From contig NZ_MAQX01000034.1 of assembly GCF_001682865.1 (NCBI RefSeq), positions 103,569 to 167,568 on the forward strand: 64,000 nucleotides of DNA, written 5' to 3'. Below the pieces are notes generated by a model that was given only the letters and a program-made list of their open reading frames with translations, did no database searches and was not told the DNA's origin. The stretch comes from Bacillus sp. FJAT-26390. Its GTDB lineage: Bacteria; Bacillota; Bacilli; Paenibacillales; Paenibacillaceae. The position numbers and the translations under genes were made by a program. Positions 17,320 to 25,491 of the stretch are shown here, one piece after another; position 1 is the first letter of the stretch; every line of letters starts with the position of its first letter.

Positions 17320-17573
17320 AGCCTGTACGTAAACGAATACGTCGTCGAAAGCTGCGGCGCGTACGCCGTATATTAAGAAAAAAACGACGCCTATCCAGAA
17401 ATCCATTGCTTCTCTCTAGCGATAACTTGCCCAAAACGCTCGCTGCCTTCTTCGCATCATCACGGGATGCCCAGCAGAAAAAAATCTGGAATCGGATACT
17501 TTCATCACTTCCTCATGCATATACAATTCCGGATATGAGCATTATTCAGCCGCTGCTGGATGCCCGCAAGTGA
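17226..17573 (+). CDS. Very basic small protein overlapping the glycosyltransferase end
   Basis: 115 residues, family not recognised. About half of the first 60 residues are Lys or Arg; the last 55 are ordinary, with a Leu-rich stretch, a predicted helix (RDAQQKKIWNRILSSL) and no cysteine. It starts inside the basic tail of the preceding gene in another frame, with AAGGGAAG 7 bases before the ATG, and ends about 40 bases before a strong terminator. It may be a real gene, or the two may once have been one longer basic protein split by a frameshift. Lys/Arg-rich coat proteins such as CotG in Bacillus offer a loose analogy only. Confidence 0.55.
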   Translation: MGHPPKKKTSRKNNSKKAADQKKKARKATIVKPVRKRIRRRKLRRVRRILRKKRRLSRNPLLLSSDNLPKTLAAFFASSRDAQQKKIWNRILSSLPHAYTIPDMSIIQPLLDARK

Positions 17574-17612
17574 GCAAGTGGACATACATGAAGCTGTGAC
17601 CATTCAAATTAT

Positions 17613-17646
17613 AAAAACCCAACCTCATAAAGAGGTCGGGTTTTTA
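17613..17646. terminator. Bidirectional intrinsic terminator
   Basis: AAAAACCCAACCTC, 5-base loop, GAGGTCGGGTTTTT. It has U-tracts on both strands and sits between the plus-strand basic protein and the minus-strand germination operon, so it serves both. Confidence 0.85.
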
Positions 17647-17676
17647 CTTCTTGGAGTCTTTCCAAAAGATAGACGC

Positions 17677-18843
17677 TTACTGGTTTCGATGGATAGTCGA
17701 ATTTTTTTCCGAGCTCGAGTGCTCAATATTTAAGTGAATACGGATATCTTGAATCAGATTCTTTTTCAGCAGTATCATATCATCTGGAGAGATAGGCTTC
17801 CACTTCTCATAGTGATGGCGGTAAAGCTCATGTTCTATATTGTAAATATCGGTCTTTTTCTCTATCCCTGTTTTTAATGTGCTCCGGATTTCTTGTTCGA
17901 TAACCTCTGTTGTCTTATTCGTTAATTGCTGCAGCCCGAGGAAGCTATCCTTCGTGCGGTTTACGATATAGGCCGTCGCTTTCAAATCAATGTTGTAGCG
18001 GATATCAACGCTGGTCTTATCTAGTGACAGCTTAGATTTAGGGTTATCCACAACGATTTGGACGGCAGGCTTTTTCTTATTTGGAACGGGAATGCCGGCA
18101 CGAACCGTCCCCTGTTGAACCCAGCGGAGTCCGTTTAAATCTTTTATTGGAATGTAGCTTTTAAACACGTCATTTTTAAGAAATATCGCCCCATTAATCA
18201 TTAGCTTAGGCTCGGGCTTATCTTTTTCGCTCCACTGTTTTTTATTTAAAGTAAGCGTCGGTATGGCAGTAGTAAAACCGGGCTCGTTAATTTGCCCGAT
18301 TAATCGGTGGAGCTTGATCGGATTAATGACAGAAGACTGGGAGTAAGTCCCTTTTGGTTCATGCAATATGGTGCTAAGCGGAGATTGTCCAAAAAATCCT
18401 CCTGCTGAGAGGATATCCTTGATGGATTCCCTCGTGCCAAACACCCAGGGCGTTAGACGAAATTCATAATACCGGATAAAACTATCGTACACTTCTTTTA
18501 TCCCTTGTTTGAATGCCGATTCGCTAATGACGATCGCCGTCAAATGCCCCCAATAAATTCTTTCTTGCGCCGTCTGATAGAGATTGAAAAATGATTCTTC
18601 AAAGGTATCTCCAACTCCCTCGCCTACCCAAACTCTCGAAGGAGACTTCTGACCGTCGCTCGATTTCGCAACCGATTGAAAATCTATGAATTGGATGTAG
18701 CCATGATATTTTCCATCCTTAAAATCTACGCCTAATGCGGAAGCATAACTCAGCTTTTCGATATCCTTGACGTCTGTAGAACAACCTGATGTGAATAACA
18801 ATCCAACCGTCATTATGAGGATGCACCGCAGGTTAAGCTTCAA
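17677..18843 (-). CDS. Spore germination lipoprotein, Ger(x)C family
   Basis: 388 residues. A short basic start, hydrophobic stretch and lipobox FTSGC with Cys21 mark an exported lipoprotein. The family signature follows: YASALGVDF, the long N-terminal domain with ERIYWGHL, and a C-terminal domain with a helical ending. It is the C subunit of a nutrient germinant receptor in the inner spore membrane. I choose TTG 18843 because AGAGGTGAT lies 5-9 bases upstream; the GTG at 18852 overlaps that site. It is 5 bases after the A-subunit stop, third in the operon. The germinant is unknown. Confidence 0.93.
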   Translation of the reverse strand: MKLNLRCILIMTVGLLFTSGCSTDVKDIEKLSYASALGVDFKDGKYHGYIQFIDFQSVAKSSDGQKSPSRVWVGEGVGDTFEESFFNLYQTAQERIYWGHLTAIVISESAFKQGIKEVYDSFIRYYEFRLTPWVFGTRESIKDILSAGGFFGQSPLSTILHEPKGTYSQSSVINPIKLHRLIGQINEPGFTTAIPTLTLNKKQWSEKDKPEPKLMINGAIFLKNDVFKSYIPIKDLNGLRWVQQGTVRAGIPVPNKKKPAVQIVVDNPKSKLSLDKTSVDIRYNIDLKATAYIVNRTKDSFLGLQQLTNKTTEVIEQEIRSTLKTGIEKKTDIYNIEHELYRHHYEKWKPISPDDMILLKKNLIQDIRIHLNIEHSSSEKNSTIHRNQ

Positions 18844-18848
18844 CCCTA

Positions 18849-20330
18849 TCACCTCTTTCGCTTATTAATCATGGCTGACGAGAAACGTGATCTTCGGAAT
18901 GGATCAACAACGAAGGCTCCCAGCCAATCCTTGAAGCGCAAGGAAGAGATCGGTTCCAGATAAGAGAGCCCGAAGGATTCAAGGCGGCAGAGATAAATTA
19001 AAATCAAAAACATGCTCAGAAAAAAGCCATAGATCCCCAAGAACGAGGATATGAGCAAAATAAAAATTCGGATCAGGCTTACCGTGCCGGACAAAGACTG
19101 ATTTACCAAACAAAACGTGGATACGGTCGAAAGAGCTACAATGACGAGCAAAGTCGGCGATGCTAGCCCTGCGCGGATAAGGGAGTCTCCAATGATCAAG
19201 CCTCCAACGATTCCAATCGTTTGGCCGACGGCTTTCGGCAGCCGAATGCCGGCTTCCCGCAGCAATTCAAATTGAAACAGCAAAAGAAATGCCTCTAGAA
19301 AAGAAGGCAGCGGAACCCCTTCTCGTGAAATGACCACTGTAGACAGCAGGAAAAAGGGGATCTGGTCTAAATTCACCGATGCAAGGGCAATCCAAAAGCC
19401 CGGCAAAAAAATGCCGATCAACAAACCGAGGATCCTTAGAATCCGTTGAAAGATGACAAAGTGAAACGGAAAATGGACGTCTTCTGGCGTTTTTAGCAAT
19501 TCAAGGAAGTTAGATGGCCCGATAAGCACCATCGGCGATCCGTCTACGACGATCGAGAATCTTCCCCGCAGCAGCGTTTCAATGACAAAGTCTGGCCGAC
19601 CGATGTAATCAATCAAGGGAAACAACGAAAAGGTTCGATCCGACAGCCATTGCTCGAGCTGCCCGCTGCTCACGATGCTTTCCGCTTGAAAGGTTTCCAA
19701 ACGTCTGCGCACGTTGGAAATCATCTTCGGGTCCGCTTTATGGCTCAGATAAAGCAAGCATATTTGCGTCTTGCTTAAGCTGCCGATTAAGAACTGCTCG
19801 CTGAACAATAATCCGGTTTGCATCCGTTTCCGAATCAGCGAAATATTTGTAAATAGGTCTTCTGTGAATGCATCCTTTGGCCCCTTGATCGAAATTTCCG
19901 TATTGGACTCCTGTAAGGAACGCTGGGGCACTTTGGAAATATCGACTGTCCAAAAGTAACTGTCGCTTTCCCGGTATATGATCAATTTGCCGGTAAACAA
20001 ACTAGTGATCATTTCCCCGAATGACCGATTGATCTCTAAAATAGGCATTTCGTCCGTATATTCCGATACTGTTTCATCCGGATCGACATGCAAACGGTTA
20101 ATATAATGACATGCCCTAGTAAAGTATGCATTCAGCTCCGTCTTCTCGATCATGCCTTCACAATAAAAGGCCGTTAATTGGTCTGAGAACTCCAATTGCG
20201 GAAGAAGCGGAAACTGGACATCCGAATAATGCGAGAATGCTTCTTTCAATTCGCCTGCTAACAAACTGCCGCTGCGCAGCCGGGTGTCATGCTCTGCGAA
20301 TAACATCGACTCTTCTTGCGACTTATTCAT
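18849..20330 (-). CDS. Spore germination protein, GerA family (A subunit)
   Basis: 493 residues. A soluble N-terminal part of about 280 residues is followed by membrane segments and the conserved family block around VISREGVPLPSFLEAFLLLFQFELLREAGIR (quoted in parts: VISREGVPLPSF, FELLREAGIRLP) and GGLIIGDSLIRAG. The C-terminus is cytosolic and basic (KRKR). GerA-type subunits form the oligomeric channel-like core of germinant receptors. The start overlaps the B-subunit stop by 4 bases, and its own stop is 5 bases from the C-subunit start, so the three are tightly coupled. Expression in the forespore is expected from family knowledge. Confidence 0.94.
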   Translation of the reverse strand: MNKSQEESMLFAEHDTRLRSGSLLAGELKEAFSHYSDVQFPLLPQLEFSDQLTAFYCEGMIEKTELNAYFTRACHYINRLHVDPDETVSEYTDEMPILEINRSFGEMITSLFTGKLIIYRESDSYFWTVDISKVPQRSLQESNTEISIKGPKDAFTEDLFTNISLIRKRMQTGLLFSEQFLIGSLSKTQICLLYLSHKADPKMISNVRRRLETFQAESIVSSGQLEQWLSDRTFSLFPLIDYIGRPDFVIETLLRGRFSIVVDGSPMVLIGPSNFLELLKTPEDVHFPFHFVIFQRILRILGLLIGIFLPGFWIALASVNLDQIPFFLLSTVVISREGVPLPSFLEAFLLLFQFELLREAGIRLPKAVGQTIGIVGGLIIGDSLIRAGLASPTLLVIVALSTVSTFCLVNQSLSGTVSLIRIFILLISSFLGIYGFFLSMFLILIYLCRLESFGLSYLEPISSLRFKDWLGAFVVDPFRRSRFSSAMINKRKR

Positions 20331-21409
20331 TTTCGTGCTCCTTTCCGCTGCGGTATAAAGGTTATCGTAAATAGAAGCGCGGTTAACGTAACGCCGAACC
20401 AGAGGGAACCGTCATAAAAGTATTGATGAATAATTTGCTGCATCTGAATGTCGCTGACATTTAGAAGGGAGGGCAGCGAAATGATGGTTGCGCAAATGAG
20501 CATAACCATTTGGCGTTTTTTGGGGGATTTCGCTCCGGTTAGTTCACATAAGAGATAGATAATTAGAGCTGTTCTCACAATGCTGCCTGCCATTAATTGA
20601 AAGGCAGCTAAAAAATCAACATGCGAGATATTGCTGCCGATCATAACGAGCCTCCATTGTTCGAAAGCCGGGAAGCGTAAATTCTCAGCTTGAAAAGGGC
20701 CAAACGAAGCTATGGAACCGATTGTAGGCCCCATAATTAGACCTACCAGCATGAACAAAAGCAGAAAAATGGTTCCGTAGTTCATGGGCTTGCTCATTTT
20801 ATGCTGGATCAAAAGCAAAATAAGCAAATCCATGCTGCCGCCAAATACGACTATTCCTCCGGATAGCTGCGTATCGAGCCCTTCCTTAAGGAAGGGCTGA
20901 AGCATGCCATAGTCTTTGCTATCCATAGTCATGATGGATACCCCGAAGCCTAGCAGCATCACGACAGGCAATAACATGGCAGACATATAGACAAGCGTCT
21001 TCATTCCCGCTTTTGAGGCGCAGTAACACAAAAAGATAAAGCTTAGCGTAACGACGATATCGCTTGTATTGGGAAGAAAGTAAATTTTGACGGTCTTTGC
21101 CGTATCAAACACGATCATGTTTCCTGCCGCCAATAAATATAGAACGAGCCCCCCGCTCACCAGCCATAAGCCGAGTTTGCCCGTCCGTAATTTAAGCCAA
21201 TCGGAAAAGGATAATGAACGCATCGATTTTAAAACAAGATATAAAATCAGGCTCCATCCAATCAATGCCAAATAAGCGATGGCAATACTGAACCATGCAT
21301 CGCGTTCCGCCGCTTGGAGAAGATGAGGGATAATCAGTACGTGGTTAGAGATCCCAAGTGATAATAGCAATAAAAATACGATCTGAAGTCTAGAAAAGGA
21401 TCCCTCCAT
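20327..21409 (-). CDS. Spore germination permease-like protein, GerB family (B subunit)
   Basis: 360 residues with about ten membrane segments, of the APC-like GerAB/endospore germination permease family (start FSRLQIVFLLLLSLG, internal FLCYCASKAGMKTLVYMS). The B subunit binds the nutrient germinant. The ATG at 21409 follows GAGGAGGGG; a TTG at 21427 would contain the ribosome site. It is the first gene of the operon, giving the order B-A-C rather than the classical A-B-C of Bacillus subtilis gerA. A weak sigma-G-like promoter lies about 45-70 bases upstream. Confidence 0.93.
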   Translation of the reverse strand: MEGSFSRLQIVFLLLLSLGISNHVLIIPHLLQAAERDAWFSIAIAYLALIGWSLILYLVLKSMRSLSFSDWLKLRTGKLGLWLVSGGLVLYLLAAGNMIVFDTAKTVKIYFLPNTSDIVVTLSFIFLCYCASKAGMKTLVYMSAMLLPVVMLLGFGVSIMTMDSKDYGMLQPFLKEGLDTQLSGGIVVFGGSMDLLILLLIQHKMSKPMNYGTIFLLLFMLVGLIMGPTIGSIASFGPFQAENLRFPAFEQWRLVMIGSNISHVDFLAAFQLMAGSIVRTALIIYLLCELTGAKSPKKRQMVMLICATIISLPSLLNVSDIQMQQIIHQYFYDGSLWFGVTLTALLFTITFIPQRKGARK

Positions 21410-21451
21410 CGCTGCTCCCCTCCTCAAGCTTTTTACATTTTCTACATCTGG

Positions 21452-21481
21452 TATACTTTCCCTTCCATCGCTCGATTATGC
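21452..21481 (-). promoter_or_regulatory. Possible sigma-G promoter of the germination operon
   Basis: On the minus strand: GCATA as -35 (fits GNATR), an 18-base spacer, then AAGTATA, which matches part of CATNHTA. The -35 is good and the -10 weak, so this is a tentative forespore promoter. Confidence 0.3.
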
Positions 21482-21535
21482 ATGGGATGGTTGTTCTTGG
21501 CTGCCCTTTGCTGCTTCTCACCGCTAGACACCATT

Positions 21536-21563
21536 AAAAACCCGGCCTCAAAGGGCCGGGTTT
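21536..21563 (-). terminator. Intrinsic terminator after the isomerase operon
   Basis: On the minus strand AAACCCGGCC, loop, GGCCGGGTTTTT. It follows the stop of the isomerase at 21598 and isolates it from the germination operon. Confidence 0.85.
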
Positions 21564-21597
21564 CTCCTCATTCATCATGATAGACTTGCCGTTCTAA

Positions 21598-22443
21598 TTA
21601 CACGGCATCAAGCGCTAAAAACACCTTGTCAAAGCCTGTCTTCGAGCGATGCAGCGACGCTTCCAGCGTTGGCTGAACCCCTTCTCCGTTTTGCATCAAC
21701 ACCTCTTGCGCTACAACGCCTGTATAGCCGATTTTTCGTAAACTGCGCAAAAAACCGCTCAAATCGATAACGCCCTCACCCGGATATAACCGGTCATTGT
21801 CCAATAATTGCTCAACCGCCATTGGCTTGGCATCGTTAATATGGACATACACGATTTGGCTTGCGGACAATCGCTCAATATCCAAGGTCGTTAATCCATT
21901 CGTATGCCAGTGATAGGAATCCAGCAGCAAGCCGACATTGGGCCTGTCAATCGCAGCGATGAACGCTAACGTATCCTCCAGCGTATGGATAAAAGGATGC
22001 TGAAACGCCGTTCGCCAGTGGTGCGGACCAACAAATTCCAGACTAAGCCTAATTCCGTATGCGCCTATGATATCCGCGCATGTTCTAAGCCGGCAAGCGG
22101 CATGTATGGCCAGCACTGCGGGTGAATGGTCAGTCGAGGGCAATATATACGTGCAGCAGGAATCGCCTCCCAGTAACGCCGCCGCTTTGGCACGAGCCTC
22201 CAACAAGCCTATGCTCCCAAGAAAATCTTCCTCGCTGCTCCGCCAATCTACCCCTAAATCGAAGGCGCCCATCGCCATTCCGTTCGAATTCAGCAGCTCC
22301 CTAGCTCCTTCAAGCCCGTAAGTTTCTATCCATCCTAATGCATCAATCTCAACGGCTTGAAAACCTTTTTCCGCCGCCAGTTCAATGAACCGTTTATCGT
22401 CACTGACTTCACCGAGTCCCGCCCGGGTCAAGCCTCTTAACAT
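21598..22443 (-). CDS. Sugar phosphate isomerase/epimerase (xylose-isomerase-like TIM barrel)
   Basis: 281 residues of the AP-endonuclease-2/IolE-like TIM-barrel family. Seen: GFQAVEID early, LEFVGPHHWR in the middle with a metal-ligand Glu, LLLDSYHWHTNG carrying the Asp/His ligands, VHINDAKP, and LYPGEGVIDLSGFLR. Such enzymes isomerise or dehydrate keto-sugars or inosose using a divalent metal. The ATG at 22443 has TGGAG 9-10 bases upstream; the ATG at 22458 lacks a site. It is the last gene of the operon AraC-dehydrogenase-isomerase, which suggests catabolism of an oxidised sugar or polyol. Substrate unknown. Confidence 0.87.
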   Translation of the reverse strand: MLRGLTRAGLGEVSDDKRFIELAAEKGFQAVEIDALGWIETYGLEGARELLNSNGMAMGAFDLGVDWRSSEEDFLGSIGLLEARAKAAALLGGDSCCTYILPSTDHSPAVLAIHAACRLRTCADIIGAYGIRLSLEFVGPHHWRTAFQHPFIHTLEDTLAFIAAIDRPNVGLLLDSYHWHTNGLTTLDIERLSASQIVYVHINDAKPMAVEQLLDNDRLYPGEGVIDLSGFLRSLRKIGYTGVVAQEVLMQNGEGVQPTLEASLHRSKTGFDKVFLALDAV

Positions 22444-22491
22444 ATCGTTCAGCTCCATCAGAAAAAATAGATTCGCATGCTGCGCCTGATT

Positions 22492-23499
22492 TTATGCCCA
22501 ATCGAATAAAACGCCATAGTAATGCTCTTTGTCATCTCTTAACCCGATATAAGCAGATGCCGCTTCCTCCGGTTTAACAATATGGCTGATCAGCGGCTCG
22601 ATGCTCAGCTTGTTTTGCGCCATCAAGTCAAATACGATTTGCGAATTACGCACCAAGGAATGCTTCACGAACGGGTCCTTCTCCACCGGATAACGCCATT
22701 CATGCGCGCCCTTAAATGTAATGCAGCCGTAATTGATCAAATGAACGTAATTCAGCACTTCCGTTACGTTCGTTTGGTATTCTCCGCGCGGGCTGCCAAG
22801 AAGGATCAGCTCTCCGGACTTCGCAATCAAAGGCAGATTATCGACCGCTGCCTTCGGCACGCCGGTTGCCTCAATTAATGTAGATACGCCTTCTCCTCTC
22901 GTAAGCCTCATGATCTCTTCACGAATATCCCCGCGTCCTGCATGCAAGGCTGCGTCAATCCCGGTCGTTTCCGCCATCTTCAAACGTTGCTCCGACAGAT
23001 CGATCCCAAACACATTTGCTCCCGCAAGCTTAGCCAGTTGCGAAGCCATATTGCCAATGAGCCCAAGCCCTGTAACGGCCACGTTGTCGCCTAGTTCAAT
23101 TTGCGATACCCGTGTCGAGGTGAATGCCACCGTTGCCATCCGCGTAAAAGGAACCCAAGTTAACGGAACGTGCTGGGGAGCCCTCAAAAATACGCCGGTC
23201 GTCGGAACGATTTGATAAGCGGAATGATCGCCGTAATGAAAAACAACATCTCCGGGCCAGAATCCCTCGACGCCCTTGCCTATTTCTATAATCTCGCTCA
23301 CCGATGCGTAGCCAGGAATCCCGGGCATGCCAAACCATCCTTCATTGCCGGATAAGCATGCAAGCTCCGTACCCGGGCTGATCAACGTATATTTCTTTTT
23401 TACTAACGCCTCATGGTCTCCTATATGGGAAATAGATAACGGCGCATCATGCACCTCAACCTGCCACGGCGCTGCAAATACGATCTGTTTATTTTCCAT
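22492..23499 (-). CDS. Zinc-independent medium-chain dehydrogenase (MDR superfamily)
   Basis: 335 residues. The catalytic N-terminal domain has SPGTELACLSG and GIPGYASVSEI but lacks the GHE zinc motif and the structural cysteine cluster of true alcohol dehydrogenases. The cofactor domain shows TGLGLIGNMASQLAK with the glycine-rich fold and a conserved Asp (FGIDLSE), indicating NAD preference. This resembles the zinc-less BchC-like sugar/polyol dehydrogenases common in Paenibacillus catabolic clusters. The ATG at 23499 follows AAGGAG at 11 bases. It lies 19 bases after the AraC gene and 48 bases before the isomerase, so it probably oxidises the compound the isomerase then handles. Confidence 0.85.
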   Translation of the reverse strand: MENKQIVFAAPWQVEVHDAPLSISHIGDHEALVKKKYTLISPGTELACLSGNEGWFGMPGIPGYASVSEIIEIGKGVEGFWPGDVVFHYGDHSAYQIVPTTGVFLRAPQHVPLTWVPFTRMATVAFTSTRVSQIELGDNVAVTGLGLIGNMASQLAKLAGANVFGIDLSEQRLKMAETTGIDAALHAGRGDIREEIMRLTRGEGVSTLIEATGVPKAAVDNLPLIAKSGELILLGSPRGEYQTNVTEVLNYVHLINYGCITFKGAHEWRYPVEKDPFVKHSLVRNSQIVFDLMAQNKLSIEPLISHIVKPEEAASAYIGLRDDKEHYYGVLFDWA

Positions 23500-23518
23500 C
23501 CTAGTGATGCTCCTTCTC

Positions 23519-24406
23519 TTATCCGTCTTTGCGGATCGTGGTATGGGCGGCAAAAAACTGGCTGGGCGTTATGCCAACCGTCGCCTTGAAGGTACGGCTG
23601 AACAAATGAATGCCGGAGAAGCCTACCTCCTCCGCAATCGCCGTAACCGTTTTTTGTCCTTCGATAATTTTCACTTTGGCTTGCTCGATCCGCACATGGG
23701 TTAAATATTTATGAATCGTTATATTCAATTGCTCCTTGAACAAAAAAGATAAATGATTGGTGGAGACGCCGGCATGCCTGCTGATCGTGACATTATCAAG
23801 CCCTGCATCAGCATAGCGCTCATGGATGAAGTGAATGGATTTCTCAAGCACACCCCATCCTTTCGTCAGCTTGCCTTCCTGCTCCTTGCTGCCTACCTGT
23901 CCCTTTAGGAAAAAATAAAGCAGCTCGATGCCTATAGCCTTGGTAAGCAAATCGCGGTTGGACTTCTCGTCCAGAAAAATTTTTTGCAGCAGCAGAAATC
24001 TTCTCTTTAAGTCGATGCGGTCTGAAGTGCGCAGATGGGAGATCGGCACGATGGCTCCCAAAGCTTTCTCCCGTAAGGGAACCTCTCTGGTCTGCTCATT
24101 GATAAGCCCCGTTTCCTTCCAGCCGCTCCGGGTTTCGTCATAATGAAGATCAAAATGCACAATATATTGAATCAAGGGAACGTCCGATGTCGTTCGAATG
24201 ATATGCGGAAGCATGGGGGGCATCAGAAAAAGATCTCCCTCTTTCGCTAGATACTTGATCCCGTTTAATATAAAATCCGCTTCTCCTTGCTCGATATAGG
24301 TAAAGACATGGTCAAAATCAATCCACTCGCCGGAGAGCGAAGAAGATTTTGCGATTTTAACGACTCTCACAAAGGGAGAAATGGTATTCATCCATGCTTC
24401 CATCAT
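23519..24406 (-). CDS. AraC-family transcriptional regulator with cupin sensor
   Basis: 295 residues. N-terminal cupin (FTYIEQGEADFILNG and a metal-site-like MLPHII) for effector binding, linker helices, then an AraC double helix-turn-helix (NVTISRHAGVSTNHLSFLFKEQ and VGFSGIHLFSRTFKATVG). The start at 24406 has TTTGGAGG 5 bases upstream; an ATG at 24460 has none and would add 18 residues. It is the first gene of the operon with the MDR dehydrogenase and isomerase, and the other isomerase gene lies just upstream on the same strand. It probably controls that small catabolic set. Confidence 0.9.
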   Translation of the reverse strand: MMEAWMNTISPFVRVVKIAKSSSLSGEWIDFDHVFTYIEQGEADFILNGIKYLAKEGDLFLMPPMLPHIIRTTSDVPLIQYIVHFDLHYDETRSGWKETGLINEQTREVPLREKALGAIVPISHLRTSDRIDLKRRFLLLQKIFLDEKSNRDLLTKAIGIELLYFFLKGQVGSKEQEGKLTKGWGVLEKSIHFIHERYADAGLDNVTISRHAGVSTNHLSFLFKEQLNITIHKYLTHVRIEQAKVKIIEGQKTVTAIAEEVGFSGIHLFSRTFKATVGITPSQFFAAHTTIRKDG

Positions 24407-24524
24407 TCGTTCCTCCAAACTTCCTTTATCGTTATCCGGCACGAGCGTTAATCGCTTCATGTTTATCCATTGGATTATGCTCTAAATATAATCCATTGCC
24501 GGCAACGATTACAGCCCCCTATCT

Positions 24525-25382
24525 TTATCCTCTAACCGGAATGTGAAGCCGCTGCTCCACGAAGTCTCTGCAAATCTCCAAGCTGCGATAAGGCGTGCTG
24601 GTTGAGCGGTCGATCTCAAGCGTCATCCAGCCCTCATACGCAATATCGTTTAACGCTTCTATAATCGGGTCAAAATCGATTTTACCCAGACCCAGCTCGC
24701 AAAATATCGGAACCTCGTTCCCTTCAAGCATCGGAAAATCTTCTGCCACGGCGCCGTCTTTCGTAACATCCTTTAGATGCACGTAGGCGACTCTATCTTT
24801 ATACCGGCGAATCAGCTCCGCAGGATCCATTCCGGCTCCAGTCAATTGGGCAGTATCCGGGGCAAAATAAACGGCCTCGGAATCGCATAAGTCCATAATC
24901 GCATCCAGCTCATTCTCATCCTGAAGCTCGGTCCATAAATGCGGATGAAGACAGGCTTTGACGCCTAGCTCGAGGGTTCGTTTCGCAATTTCGGTAATCG
25001 TTGAAGCCGCTATCTTCAGCTCCTCCAAGCTGGCTGGCTTCAGCCGGGGACCGCCGGGACCAAGCAGCAAATGACCCGCCCCGCATAACGAAACGATTCG
25101 CGCCAGCCGCACATTGTAATCTACGATATGCTGCCGTTTGGACGGATCGGCAAACTTGCAGGACGGATCTCCAGTAACGCCTCCGTAAAGCCCCGACAAT
25201 TCCAAGCTGTGCTGTGCCAGCAGTTCTTTGAACAACGAGATGTTTTGTTCATATTGAAGCGCAAAGGAAGGCCATGGCTCAATCGCCCGATAGCCGAGCT
25301 TTGAAGCTTCATCAAGCGCCTGCAGATGGTTATCCCCCCAGGTAATCGCGTGCACAGCTATTTTTCCTTTATATGATTTCAA
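24525..25382 (-). CDS. Sugar phosphate isomerase/epimerase (TIM barrel), TTG start
   Basis: 285 residues, second TIM-barrel isomerase of the region but not a close copy of the first. Seen: GYRAIEPWPSF, CLHPHLWTELQ, FAPDTAQLTGAGMDP with the Asp ligand, YVHLKDVTKDG and CELGLGKIDFDP. These are the metal-binding positions of the IolE/IolI-type fold. The start is TTG at 25382 with a near-perfect AGGGAGGTGA just upstream. The T-tract of an intrinsic terminator ends only about 10 bases before that ribosome site, so transcripts reaching this gene must pass or form that hairpin. It precedes the AraC regulator on the same strand. Confidence 0.87.
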   Translation of the reverse strand: MKSYKGKIAVHAITWGDNHLQALDEASKLGYRAIEPWPSFALQYEQNISLFKELLAQHSLELSGLYGGVTGDPSCKFADPSKRQHIVDYNVRLARIVSLCGAGHLLLGPGGPRLKPASLEELKIAASTITEIAKRTLELGVKACLHPHLWTELQDENELDAIMDLCDSEAVYFAPDTAQLTGAGMDPAELIRRYKDRVAYVHLKDVTKDGAVAEDFPMLEGNEVPIFCELGLGKIDFDPIIEALNDIAYEGWMTLEIDRSTSTPYRSLEICRDFVEQRLHIPVRG

Positions 25383-25404
25383 ACGTTCTCACCTCCCTAG
25401 AAAT

Positions 25405-25448
25405 AAAAAAAATCCGGATATAACCCGATTATAGGGGTTGTATCCGGA
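25405..25448 (-). terminator. Strong terminator/possible attenuator before the isomerase
   Basis: On the minus strand a stem TCCGGATACAACCC / GGGTTATATCCGGA with an 8-base loop is followed by eight U residues. It ends the MocR-type transcript. Because the next ribosome site begins about 9 bases later, it may also act as an attenuator for the isomerase gene. Confidence 0.85.
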
Positions 25449-25491
25449 CATAATCTTTAGCTTAAACCATTAATTTTTATCTAAAACACCG

